Shown piece after piece: positions 13,159 through 24,700 of a stretch of 64,000 nt of DNA (positions within the stretch are counted from its first letter, which is position 1; each line of letters starts with the position of its first letter). The notes beneath the pieces were generated by a model, which was not told the DNA's origin, did not search any database, and saw nothing but the letters and a program-made list of their open reading frames with translations. Both the position numbers and the translations under genes were made by a program. The DNA comes from Phallusia mammillata (lineage: Eukaryota; Chordata; Ascidiacea; Phlebobranchia; Ascidiidae), in contig QLIY01000265.1 in NCBI GenBank assembly GCA_003260075.1, positions 79,722 through 143,721 of the forward strand, read 5' to 3'.

Positions 13159-14488
13159 CTATTCACATCAGCATTTTCAAACCACAGAGCAAGTTATTAC
13201 CGAGCTACGGTAGCATTTCTTATTTAATTTAAACTGACAACAATAAAAATTTAGTAGATTTTAGTTCATAGCGACACACATTTATAATGTGATGATAAAA
13301 AATAAAACATGTATAATGCAAATAAAATATTTGGTGTAATTTAAGCCATATATAAAAGTTTATTGAAAACAGGTGTTTCTAAAGCTTGTCAGCCATGCTT
13401 TCCTTCAAAGAGTAATGCTAATCTTACCATTAGACTTGGCTACATTTTACTAAAACTTTGACCTGACTCTGACTTAATCAAGTAAACTGCAGGAAAAGTA
13501 AACTTGCTCTATTCCAGTAGTTCTTGCACTAATGGTTTTTAATACTTCCTCTCAACCACGACATCACACTTCGTGAATGTATCACCCAGTCAGTCCACTT
13601 TGTATTAGACTTCCCTTGATATGACATCACTACACTTTGCGGGCAGTGAATTATGAATGATAGACTATGTAAAGTATAGCGTAATTCAGAATTTTGAAAC
13701 ACTGTTTTAAGGATCAAGTCTGAAAAATATCTTATAACACTGTGGAAAAATAGGAAGATATGTGAGATCTTTAAATTATTATCTATCTGCTAGTAAAGCA
13801 GCTCACCTCTGGCATCAACCGCTTCCATAAACAACCTACAATATCCTAAGACCACACACACATATGTTAAACCACCTAGCAGAACCAGAATTCTCAGCAA
13901 ACAATGGCCAAAAATAGTCCAACACAAATAGGCTGATGAATGTGACGGACATCAGTTAAATATAGACCAAACGAACAAGCAACAAAAATGTGTGCTTAAA
14001 CAATATAAATTCTTACAACTCAACTGCAAATATATATAATCTACATGTATTGAAATTAGTACTGGTCTTGTTTACTGTCTGTTTTATCTAAAAAGCAAAC
14101 TTACAGATGAGCAAGTAAAAGCATTTTGAAACCTGACCTGTAGACAGCAATAGAGTATAAAAACAAATTGTTAAAGGTCTCATTTAGTCAATGAAGATTT
14201 TCTACAGCAGATATTCACTTAAACTGGTTTAGCTGGTCATTTTGCTTCTCTTCTCATTAATAAAACATGCATTAGAATCCAATAGCTACAATTAACAGAT
14301 AGTCACCATTACCCACTCCATTATACTGCAGAAGGAAAAACAGCAGGCAGCCATCATTGGACAATTAAAGCATGGCAGAAGAGTCAGTGCTAATAATAGA
14401 ATTCACTGACAGTAGGGGGCATAATAAGAAGCAATAAAGCAAGTCAATAAATTACTCCTATTATGTGCTTAAAAAAAGAGATAGAGAT

Positions 14489-14597
14489 AGAGATATCTTT
14501 AAACATTTTCTAGTCCTATTAAACTTGTAGCTTTTGGGGGGGGGGGGCCAGAGATATCTTTAAACATTTTCTAGTCCTATTAAACTTGTAGCTTTTG
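14489..14597. repeat. Duplicate flanks around a G run
   Basis: About 47 bases (14489-14535) recur at 14550-14597, separated by 12 G (14536-14547). One or two of the G belong to the flanks. Same assembly signature as elsewhere. Confidence 0.75.
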
Positions 14598-14759
14598 TGT
14601 ATGAGATATAAATAGGTTTGTGACATTTGCAATGTTTTTGTTGTTTGTTTTTTGGCAGACTCTGCCACAACAAATAAGAAAACCAATCAAATCACCACAA
14701 AAAGATTTCAGATTTAATGAAAAAGATTTAGAAAAATAAAAAAACAATGCTTGAATTAC

Positions 14760-14898
14760 CCCATTTTCAGCAAAGTGTATGTCAGAAGTGTTGAAGGAGG
14801 TTTTATTTGGAACTTGTCTTCGAAGCGGTGGATGTCCATTATATGCCATCACGCTCATGTTTTCAAATAATGGCAGTTTCTTGATGCATTCGGATCTT
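14760..14898 (-). CDS. Candidate exon 2 of an unrecognised gene
   Basis: A 139-base segment has a strong acceptor (TTGTTTTTAG) and donor GGG/GTAATT. One frame is open and encodes about 46 residues, including MSVMAYNGHPPLRRQVPNKT. It starts in phase 2 and ends in phase 0. These match the candidate first exon at 16464-16507 and the exon at 13017-13158 respectively. I do not recognise the protein. Three phase-compatible segments in order raise confidence that a real minus-strand gene lies here. Confidence 0.45.
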
Positions 14899-16463
14899 CT
14901 AAAAACAACAAACTTTACCAGGACAAGTTTAAAAACTAAAAGTAGATTTATAAAACAAAACTTCAGACTTTTGTAAACAGTTTAACATCATTGATAAAGT
15001 TTTCATAGTTATTGCACAAACACTATTTTCTTACCAAGTGTCCCAGAATGGTGCACAACTTTAAGACAGTAAGTCAGATGATTACTATCATTTTTCAAAC
15101 ACACAAAAATGTCTACAAACCTTGTAACCTACAAAATATTTTTTCAACACATACTCAATAGCTCAGCTTAAAATGAGCTGACAGCAATAATAATTTTTTT
15201 GTTAACCTGGTGGCCCATTGATCTGAATTGAATTTAATAGCATACATAAGACCATTTTTAACATGCTGGCATTGTATTTACTTTATAGACCATGACAAAG
15301 ACGCATGTGGCTGGCTTGGCTTACACATTCGCCCTAAGCTCCTCAAATCACAGTTATAAGTTCAGTTCAGCAACAAGGCGTAATTAATGACGAAATGAAC
15401 GTGACCTTCTCCACGTTTTAAATACTAAAAGGTACGCCAGAAGACTGGTTTATCGTCTGAAGAGGATAAAAAGTAATTTTGACCCCGACAGATCCCCTGA
15501 AAAACAACAGATTTACGCATAAAATAAAACGTTTCTCCACATTTTAGCATCAGCTGTTTGTCTGTGACGTCATGTTTACGCATGACTGAGCTTTCAGCAC
15601 TCACAATTTTTTTGCGAACAACATCACGAAATACGTAATCATCTTGTGTCAATGACCTTGAAAACTACTTCTTGATGCTAGACTTTACTTATGAAAACTG
15701 AAGGAATATCCAACTCTACGAGTATTAAAAAACATGGCTCAAGTGATAAAAGTACAAGCTATGGTATGACTTTTATTTTCAAAGTGAAAGTTAAATCCTG
15801 TCCCTAAAACTAACATCGTAGGTAAACGAGAGAAATTCAAAGTTAACCAGTGCCTTGCAGACCCCTTTTTTAAAATTGTGGCCTTTTGAGTCAGCTATTT
15901 ATGACTCGCAAATTATTTTTTTACTACAGCCTACTGCCATCAGTAGCCTACAATTATGTGTGCCTTTGGCGCGTTTGCAACAACTTATTAGACTAAAATA
16001 ATAATGTTCATGTTTATGGTTTTTATCTTAAATGCACACGTTACACGAAGAAGTACCAAATTTCTAGAAATTTTATGTCCATGCGATTGCACGTGTTTAG
16101 CTGTTTTAGTTTTTAGTTTTACCGCAATTCGTTTTAGAACCAAGAAAGCTTTCAAAAATGTGTTTATTAACAGAAAATTGGAGATAAATCTACTTCTATC
16201 TCATCCTCCAACGCAGTGGACTAGTTTCAAACATTTGCAATAACAAACCTACGCTTCCCTCTTTATTGTAAACCATTCGAAACCAACTTTTTAATTTAAC
16301 CCATCTTTCATGCTGTAGTCTATGTTGCATTTAGTCGAAACTATTTTTAATTGCAAGCGTTTCTTTTCGAACGAAGGCCAGATGTTTAACCCCGAAATAT
16401 CTTTTTGCATTCACGAAACAGCATTTTTCCCCGTTGTACTGTCCGGAAATGAGTAGGACTTAC

Positions 16464-16507
16464 GTAACAGGAGCGTGATACGACGCACAGTGGCGCTGCG
16501 AAGTCAT
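16464..16507 (-). CDS. Candidate first coding exon of the unrecognised gene
   Basis: An ATG at 16505-16507 opens 14 codons (MTSQRHCASYHAPV) and runs into a consensus donor, AC/GTAAGT, in phase 2. The phase fits the acceptor at 14898. The exon lies in a locally less AT-rich stretch that could be a promoter region. Short, so only suggestive. Confidence 0.35.
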
Positions 16508-19500
16508 TCCTCGACCAAACTTGATTGTCTGTGATTTGCAGTGTTTGCAAAACGGCAGTTCAAACATAGAATAAACTGTACTGCAAATATGCATCTGAAA
16601 ACTTATGTGTTGTCAAAAGTGCTTTTTTAGCGTAACACAAAACAGGCGGTTGTTTCATACATGAGCATTAGCCTGCAATGTTCGGTAGGGCTTTTGTATG
16701 AATTGATTGCCGCCATTACCCGGAAAACTGGGTCGGCAAAAACGACTATAAAACATATGTCAAAAAAATGACTTTAAATAAGGATTCTCTGTGTTTCCAG
16801 GGCATCTGCAGAATTTTTCTCATTGTTTTTCTCGTCTACTTCATCATGCTCTGATTTAGTGTTGTTTTATTTTGAACAACATACAGGAGATGCCAATGTC
16901 CTTTATATTTAATTTAGTACAATCATGGCGAAGTGAAAGTAACCCGTTGTTGCCTCATTTTGATTTTCCAGTAGATAACCATGCGAGAGGCAAAGACACG
17001 TCATTGTGGCCCAATAAAGACGATATTAGGATGATAGACGAACAAAACATGAGAGTTATGTGCCCGACAAACAGCACGCTTACGTGATGAATACTAATCA
17101 GTTTTGGCAGTTAATTGATCTAACGCTTCAGCAGTTTACTTAAGCATTTTCTAGGGACCCGATTACCTTGTTTATTTGGATCCGCCACTGAGGTAAAATG
17201 CAACAAACAACAACATACAAGTTTGAACAATGATGTCGAACGACTCTGTTGTAAATTTTAACTTTGTTTAATTTTTTGTATGGGTTTGTTAAAAATATGA
17301 TCCGTTTTTTTTTACAAATTATTGGCTGCGTGGACAGCTTAAATCAAAAATTAAAGTAAAAGAATCAATACAATTTAATCGTCGACATTTCGTATTTTTT
17401 CTGGAAACTATACTTTCATTTCATGACAGAAGACCATGAACAAAAGTTCAGTTGCAGCATTAAAATGCAAGTTAATTACCCACGCTTAACTGAGACACCT
17501 GCCACCGCGACTGACGTGTCTTACTGCCTGGGGGAGGTACGGTCTGGTCTTGTTCACTGTAAAGATACAAATAAACTGAGGAAGGCAGTTTTTATAGTTT
17601 TTATGTATGTTCCAACTATGCAATTCAGTGGTATAGCTTGGTTACTTGCTTGATTTAGTTATTATTAGAAATTTTGGTGAAAAGTTTTATATTTGTATTG
17701 GTATTTTTCTGTCAAAAATCCGACAAATAAATGTAATTATTTTGCAGATTGTATATTTAGGTAAAAGTTTGTATTATTCGAGTTTTGATATTAATAAACC
17801 AGGTCGCACTGCGCAATTTTTAACAGAACAATCGTTTTTGTAAATAAGACAGGAAAAAGAGCGAAAACAATCAATGACACGCATACCCTTGCCTAGAATG
17901 TGATTCAGGCCCTAAGGGTAGTTTAAATGAAACGAAGTCGGTTTCCCAGACTGTTCGTATTGGCAAACTGAGAAACATTGACAGCCACAGTCGTGAAGTA
18001 TGTATAAGAATGATTGTCATAGAAATGGTTTAAACATGAACTAGAAAATCAAGATGTGCACTGTAGCTAGTAATTACCATAGGTTGTCAAGGAAACGGCA
18101 GCATTAGTATTGACGGAACGTCATGAATTTGGAAATTCTGAAATGATTTGTAATGGCGAGAAATATAGTGTATAATTTGGAAATTAGACAAACATTGTCG
18201 TGTTTAGATACAGTTTTGGATTCCAGATTAACAATAACATCAGGTAAAATTTTTGTTTAGTTATGTGGATGATTTTTGTCTAGCATCAGAATTTTTATGA
18301 TGGCAAGTTGGGTGTCCCCCAAATTACCAACCACAGTTTACAATAGAATGCCTAAATACATCAAGAAATATACCACCAAAAAATCAAATCTTAAGCTTGA
18401 CGCAATCTTTCAAAAAGACAAAGATTTTTCTGTTTAATTTCAAGATTCGTCTTCAAAACTTGTCAGGTTTGTTTGGAGGTGCATTCCATATTACAAAGTA
18501 AGTCCATGTAATGGCCGCTCAACGTAAATTAAGCGGAGGTGAAACGAAAGAGAAAAGCGTCAGCAATTAGCAAAACGAGATTTTTTATCTTTGTCAAGTT
18601 GCACGATTTTGCTGCGAGATGAAACGCACTTGAGTTGCAAGACAACAGCACGTGGGTTGAATGAGTTACATCCACTTGAAATCATAGGCACGCGTGAGCC
18701 TTTGACTTTGCGGCAGATCAACGCGGGTTTCCCATGAATTACCGTGCGTTTTTCTTAGCGAATAAGCCGATTAACGCAAACAGTTTGACTTTAACCGCCT
18801 CTTTGACGTGGCTTAAAGTGTGCCAAGAAATAAACTTTGCGCAGAGCTAATACTGGCACGATTTTGGTTTAAACTTGAATATTTTGAATTGGCAAGAAGA
18901 AACAAACCAAACAGCAATGCATTTCGACTAATTGGGAAAATTTAGCTAACGAATGGACTTTTGATCTATTTAAGGCGTTTTACATTTAAAACACTGCATA
19001 ATCTCCAACCTGGACTGTAGTGTAACTTCCATTTTTAGCATCGATTTGCTATTTTGAAATCGGAAGATTGAAATAACACGGAGAAGATGGAGAAGCGACA
19101 GAATTAGAAAACTTATTGACCAAATGCGGCAAAGTCCGAAACTTGGCTGCGTCGTTGAGCAACATTTGAAACTTTTGGCCTTGATCTGCTGGCGGTCTGT
19201 CAATGAAACGGCAGTCGTTAACTCACGAACGTATATAACTGTGAAACACTGATGGATGACGCAATCGACTTGGCAAACCGGTTGTTCAAATTTATTTAAG
19301 CGAAAATGAAACTATCAATTCACAGACAAAACGGTGGCTGTTATAAAATGCTTTTTTGCGAATTAATTTGTGTCTTATAACTCCAAAGCTGGGGACAATC
19401 GCACAAAAAGCATCCAATCAATGCAAGCGTTTTACCAATAAACAAACAAAGCACTATAAGTTTACACATTGGACAACAACGTATACTTTTTGCGTTGTAG

Positions 19501-20037
19501 TTACTTGTAAAGGTTAATTTTTTTCTCAAATGTGCCGCGAAATATTCGTTTTTGTAGAGTTCAACATATATTTTTATGCTTATGGACAGGTGCACATATG
19601 GCAACGCTAGAGCCTTACTTCTATCTAATTGCTTACTGCAACTTTGAAAGGTCGTTCGTGGTTTAACGATTTGAGGTTACAACGCAATAAACTGTTTCAC
19701 ATGTAAATATACCACCGGCTTCCGCCAATAGTTCATACATCGCCTTGAGCATCTGCCAAGAGAACGATAGGTGATTTGCATTTTATCGTGAATATTGCAA
19801 AATTGGTGGGCGTCCCTCAAAAGTATTGGGCGCGATATAAAAACGCGATATAAAAAGAATGCCTGGTGCGCATATTTTGTCCACTCTTCTCTCATCTACA
19901 CTATTACTGTGAAAGTATTATCCCATTGCAATGTTCGCCACTCATATAGACTTTAATGGTGAAAATATCTGCCTAAATAGGCGTAAATGGCGACATGCTT
20001 TATTTTTTAAACGAACAATGAACAGATCCTTATATAC

Positions 20038-20520
20038 CAGCGGTTCTGAAACTGGGGTCTGCGGTCCTTTAATGGTCCATGAGGCAATTTTAGGGGACCG
20101 CGAAAAGGTTGAAGTAATTCTATAATCTTATTTGGCGTCAGTTTGTGCCACTAAATAAGTTTAAATCAAGGTAGAATTAAGAATCGACTGTCTCCATTGC
20201 TAAACAATGGCCTTTATTGAATGACAACTATCAAAAATGCAATTGTTCGCGCACAATCGTAANTCTAAACAATAGCCTTTATTGCATGACAATTAACAAA
20301 AATACAATTGTTCGCGCACAACCATAATGTTTTTGTCTTTTCTGTGATGTCACATGCTGTCTTTGGATCTTTATTATGCGCATTTTTGCATAAATAGCCA
20401 AAATCCTGCAATCAACTTTCGTTTTTCTGAAATGCACATTTAGGCTTAAGGACCGCGAGCCCTCGATATAATGGCAAATGACCGTTTTGAAAAAATGATG
20501 AAAAAGTTTGAGAACCACTG
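20038..20520. mobile_element. hAT-type non-autonomous element
   Basis: The left end CAGCGGTTCTGAAACT pairs with the right end AGTTTGAGAACCACTG. The flanks TTATATAC and GTATATAA are inverted rather than direct, so the target duplication is unclear. The interior holds the typical GGGGTCTGCGGTCC wording. An N at 20263 is flanked by two copies of about 65 bases (about 20198-20262 and 20264-20330), so the true element is probably shorter. Confidence 0.7.
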
Positions 20521-21257
20521 GTATATAATAATAGACTTACATACAGACTTTTGTTGAAAGATTTTACTCAACTTTTGGTTTTACAAAGACCATATGTATT
20601 AGGGCGTTGTACAAAGATCATATTATGTATTAATGCACAGGTTTTTTTTAAGGTTTGGTTTGGGTGACCGCTAAGTAGTTTTAAGAGACCGCAAGTGTTT
20701 CATTTAAATACCAAAAAATAGCCATATTTGCTTAAACGAATTATTTATTAGGCTACTGGCAAATTTTGGGAAACCGCTGGAGAAATTTGGGGGACCGTTT
20801 CGGTTTCCCAAAACACCTTAAAAAAACACTGTTAATGCATAACTTAGATGAAAATTCACGTTGTTGAATGTGGTTTCCAGTACCAAGACAAGATAATTAT
20901 TTGCAACTAGTTCTCATGGTAGCGGTTGCCGCATCCATCAACATATCCAGCAGAGAAAACAACGTCAATGTCCTAAAAGGTCAAGATGGTCGAACGTGTT
21001 TCAAAAGTTTGCATGGCCGCCATTTTGAAAAATCATACATTGAAATGGCGTTGTTTATTTTATTTTTATAACTTGTCAGTATGTAACGCTCGGTAGGCGC
21101 TTACGCTTAAACTTAACTTCACAAAAAGCGCGAAAAACAAATACTTAAGATTCTTATAATCAAGTTTGTAAGTGTTTTGCTATTAATCCGTTTCTATCCA
21201 CACTCAGTTGCGTAACAAAGAATTGCTTATGCCAAGTGGTTCGGCTGGAATGCTCAG

Positions 21258-21267
21258 GTCACGTGAC
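21258..21267. promoter_or_regulatory. Palindromic E-box upstream of the CUB gene
   Basis: The 10-bp palindrome GTCACGTGAC lies about 0.5 kb upstream of the CUB-protein start. It matches the E-box/CLEAR-type site bound by bHLH-zip factors of the MITF/TFE and USF families. Function is inferred from sequence and position alone. Confidence 0.3.
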
Positions 21268-21787
21268 ATTGCCAAAACCGGTTCTCACGATTACCTCGTC
21301 ACGATCGGGCCATTTTCTCGTGAGTTGTTCGGCAATTGGCAATTACTGTTAAGTGTTTACCGTATCACGCTGCTATTCATGAGTATGACTTAGCTGTGCA
21401 TGTTGTTGAGGCAATTAGAATATTAGATCACAAGCAAATTTGACACGGGTGACAATCGTTAATCGACTTTTAGAATGAACAAGTTATAACGCCACCAAAG
21501 GCTTTGAAAAGTTGAAAACATTAAAAGTTTTGATAGATAGGCTATATCACATTGTAATTAAGTTGAGTTGAATTGAGTGTATTTCGCTTGGTGAAAGAAA
21601 ACATAGCAATACAGTTGCACTGAAACGGTCACTGAGCTGAAAATAACTGCGCACCGTTGAAACGTTATGCTGGTAAAACGGTTCGATTTTTGTTACGTAT
21701 TCGATAATTAGGTGTTTGAAGAGTGAAAAGACGAACATGGCTATACTTTTAGATCATATAGAAGAACGTGTGGCAATTTTAGGGATT

Positions 21788-24700
21788 ATGAAACGATTAT
21801 TTGCTGGAATTTACGTTGGATTATTCTTTGTTTGCTTTGTTATAAAATCATCGGCAAGTGCCAAAACTTCACTGATCTCTCCACCATGTAAGTTTCTGTT
21901 TTATGTGGTTTATTTAAAATTTAATTTTTGGTTTACCAGTTGCCTTAGCACCGCCAAATAATATGAACAATGTATTGAGGGTCGTGACCTCGTATTGAGG
22001 ATCGTGACCTTGTTCCTTAACCACGCAAATGTTTCCAGCCAGGGGGTCACTATATAAGGGGGGTAACAATACTCTGGAAAATTTTGTCACAACTATCGTT
22101 GGTAAACAGCACTTTCGCCTAGGTTGGAAATTAGTTTAATTTTTTTAACGACAAACGTTGTTTGCATTTTGATAAAAATATCAATCTTTAACAGGTAGTT
22201 AGTTGCTAAAATCATAAAGTTTTAGGGATCTAATGTGTAAAACAATGGTTTAAACAATAAACGTTGTTTTCTTTCATTTTTGCCCAGCGAACACAAAAGT
22301 TAACATTAGTTTAGGGAATTTAAGACATGCAGGCCTTTTGATAACATACTCTTTCGCTTTCGCAGGGAAACATTGCATAAACCGTATGCACGCGTCGTCA
22401 CAGAGATGGACCGAGTTTCACAGTGACAACTATCCGAACGGAATCAACAAGCAAACCCAATGTAGTTGGATGTAAGTGCAGAATTGTAGTTTCTTTAATC
22501 CAGTTTTGTTAGAAATCAAATGTTCCAAAACCTGTTTGTGGGTTCTGGTTTAAATAATTTTTGCACGTATAGGCTACTTCCAAAATTGTCTGACAAAAAT
22601 GTGTAGCCATTCAAATGCCCTGGGAAGTTTCTCAAAGATATTTCTCTTGTTAACCTTTATCAAACATTTCAAATGGTTGTTTCTTTACATAGATATACCT
22701 GCAATAAATTGGTATACTTGAGTGCAACAATGAACAAATTAAAAAAAAAGAATTGACTAGAAGGTTTCGCAATCGAATATGGGAGGAATCGAACGCAACA
22801 AGATTATATTTTGCAGAATCACGGTCAACTCGAATCAAAAGGTTTTGTTGTCGTTCTTCCATTTAAACCTGACTGGGACGATGGGGAGCTGTTTCACCCA
22901 ATATATGGAAATTTATGAAATCGACACGGGACAACTGTTGGTAAGTGTTGTCGTAATTGCTTCTCCATGTGAATTCAGCTCTTAAAGAAAATTCTAAGAT
23001 TTCCTACTATTCCTATTAAGTTGATATAACTTTGACCAACAGTTTTACCAGAATAAAAATATTCGGCAATTCACAATCGCTGTGGTCGACATCAGCAATG
23101 ATCATTCAAATCGCACAAAAACAACAAATTAAAATTTAATAAGTTCCCTCGAGTAAACAAATACTGGAAAATCGGGCTTTTCAACCTGAGCGATGAGCCG
23201 AAAGTCTACGATTTTACTGTTAAAGTGTGTGGTAAAATTTATAGCCTAAAGGTTAAGAATATGTTCCACTGCTGCAAACCGATTTAACGTATATACGAAA
23301 CTCCAGCAATTTTAAATTAAATAGCCTATCTCTCTATGCGATCAGGCATCATTAATCACCAAGTTGTTGGAGAGCAAATCATGTTGTAACTTTGCGAAAG
23401 GATTGCCTCAGGACTGTAATGTTGCATCAGAGGTTTCCTCGCATCCATGGTGTGGTTATCGTTTTAACTAGTGATGCACCGAACCCGACTAAAAAGGTTC
23501 GGGCCGAAACCGAAACATTGGAAAGCAGCGGTTTCGGCCGAAATNGTTCGGGCCGAAACCGAAACATTGGAAAACAGCGGTTTCGGCCGAAATGTTTCGG
23601 CCAACCGAAACTTCGGTGCATCACTAATTTTAACGATATTAATTAAATTGTCGTTTTGCCTTCGACGAAGCTATAATGGATCTATACTCGCATAAAAAAC
23701 ACAATAAAAACCAAAATAATAACATTGATAGGCAAAAAAGATCTTGCATTAACGTTTACGAGGAAATTAAATGGAAAAACTTTTTCCATGTTTGCTCAAT
23801 GACAAGAATATCTTTTATCCTGGAGTTTAGCACTATTGGCTTTAAATAACAAGCACGATTTACTACAATTACGAAAATATGCTAGAAACAGTCCATTAAG
23901 TAATTACCTGAACTAACTTGTGTTCTGATTTGGCAGCAACGTTTCTGTGGAAATCGGCGACCTGGAGATTACGTGTCTTACGGTAAGTGGGCCAACACTA
24001 ATTACAAGGTGTTTTCTCGCAATACAAAGCAACACCGGTAATTTTCACACGTTTGTTGCTCCTTTGGAGGTCGTTATTGGCCCATAAATCCCTCCGGATT
24101 AAGGTAACGTGTCTTGCTAGTGATCTGTCTGCCCAGGGTCATATTTGTTTAGTGATGTCAGCGGCCGATTTGTTTACATTCCGCAGTGGACCGAAGTGTC
24201 CTGCACTGGACGTTACAATAAATAAACGGGAGTAACGTGCTGGTAACCCGTTGGTTTTGGTGTTGTTTAAAATACAGTTACCGTATTTAGTTTGGGGGGG
24301 GGGGGTTTCCTTGCAGGCAAAATGCTTCGTGTCGACTTGCTTGCCGACACAGTAGCTACTCCACATCAAGGGTTCAAAATGATGGTTAAAGCTACATCTA
24401 AAACTACAGGGGGGGGGGTATTTGTTTACATTCCGTAGTGGACCGAAGTGTCCTGCACTGGACGTTACAGTAAATAAACGGGAGTAACGTGCTGGTGACC
24501 CGTTGGTTTTGGTGTTGTTTAAAATACAGTTACCGTATTTAGTTTAATCTAGCAATGGTGGTTTGCCAATTTTTCTTTACTGCAAAAAACAAAAAATGAA
24601 AACGCATTTAATTGCCACTTAAAATCCTTAATGTTTCTTATACTACTATCAACCGATAAAAATCCTTTATGTGTCACCAATGTTCTGTGTTGATGTATCT

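Larger units (their letters stand above)
16508..21736. other. Intergenic region, no supported gene
   Basis: Only short frames without splice support or recognisable domains. A plus-strand segment at 16893-17087 follows an acceptor-like AACATACAG and stays open to a stop, but has no partner exon. The region holds one hAT-like element (20038-20520) and, near 20640-20820, degraded sequence with similar GGGGACCG words. Confidence 0.5.

Noticed and set aside
23042-23230. Open segments in two frames that looked like the next CUB exon
   Set aside because: The frames break by one base and neither continues the domain. The exon at 23937 joins in phase to 22940 and supplies the expected FCGNRRPG motif, so this is intron.
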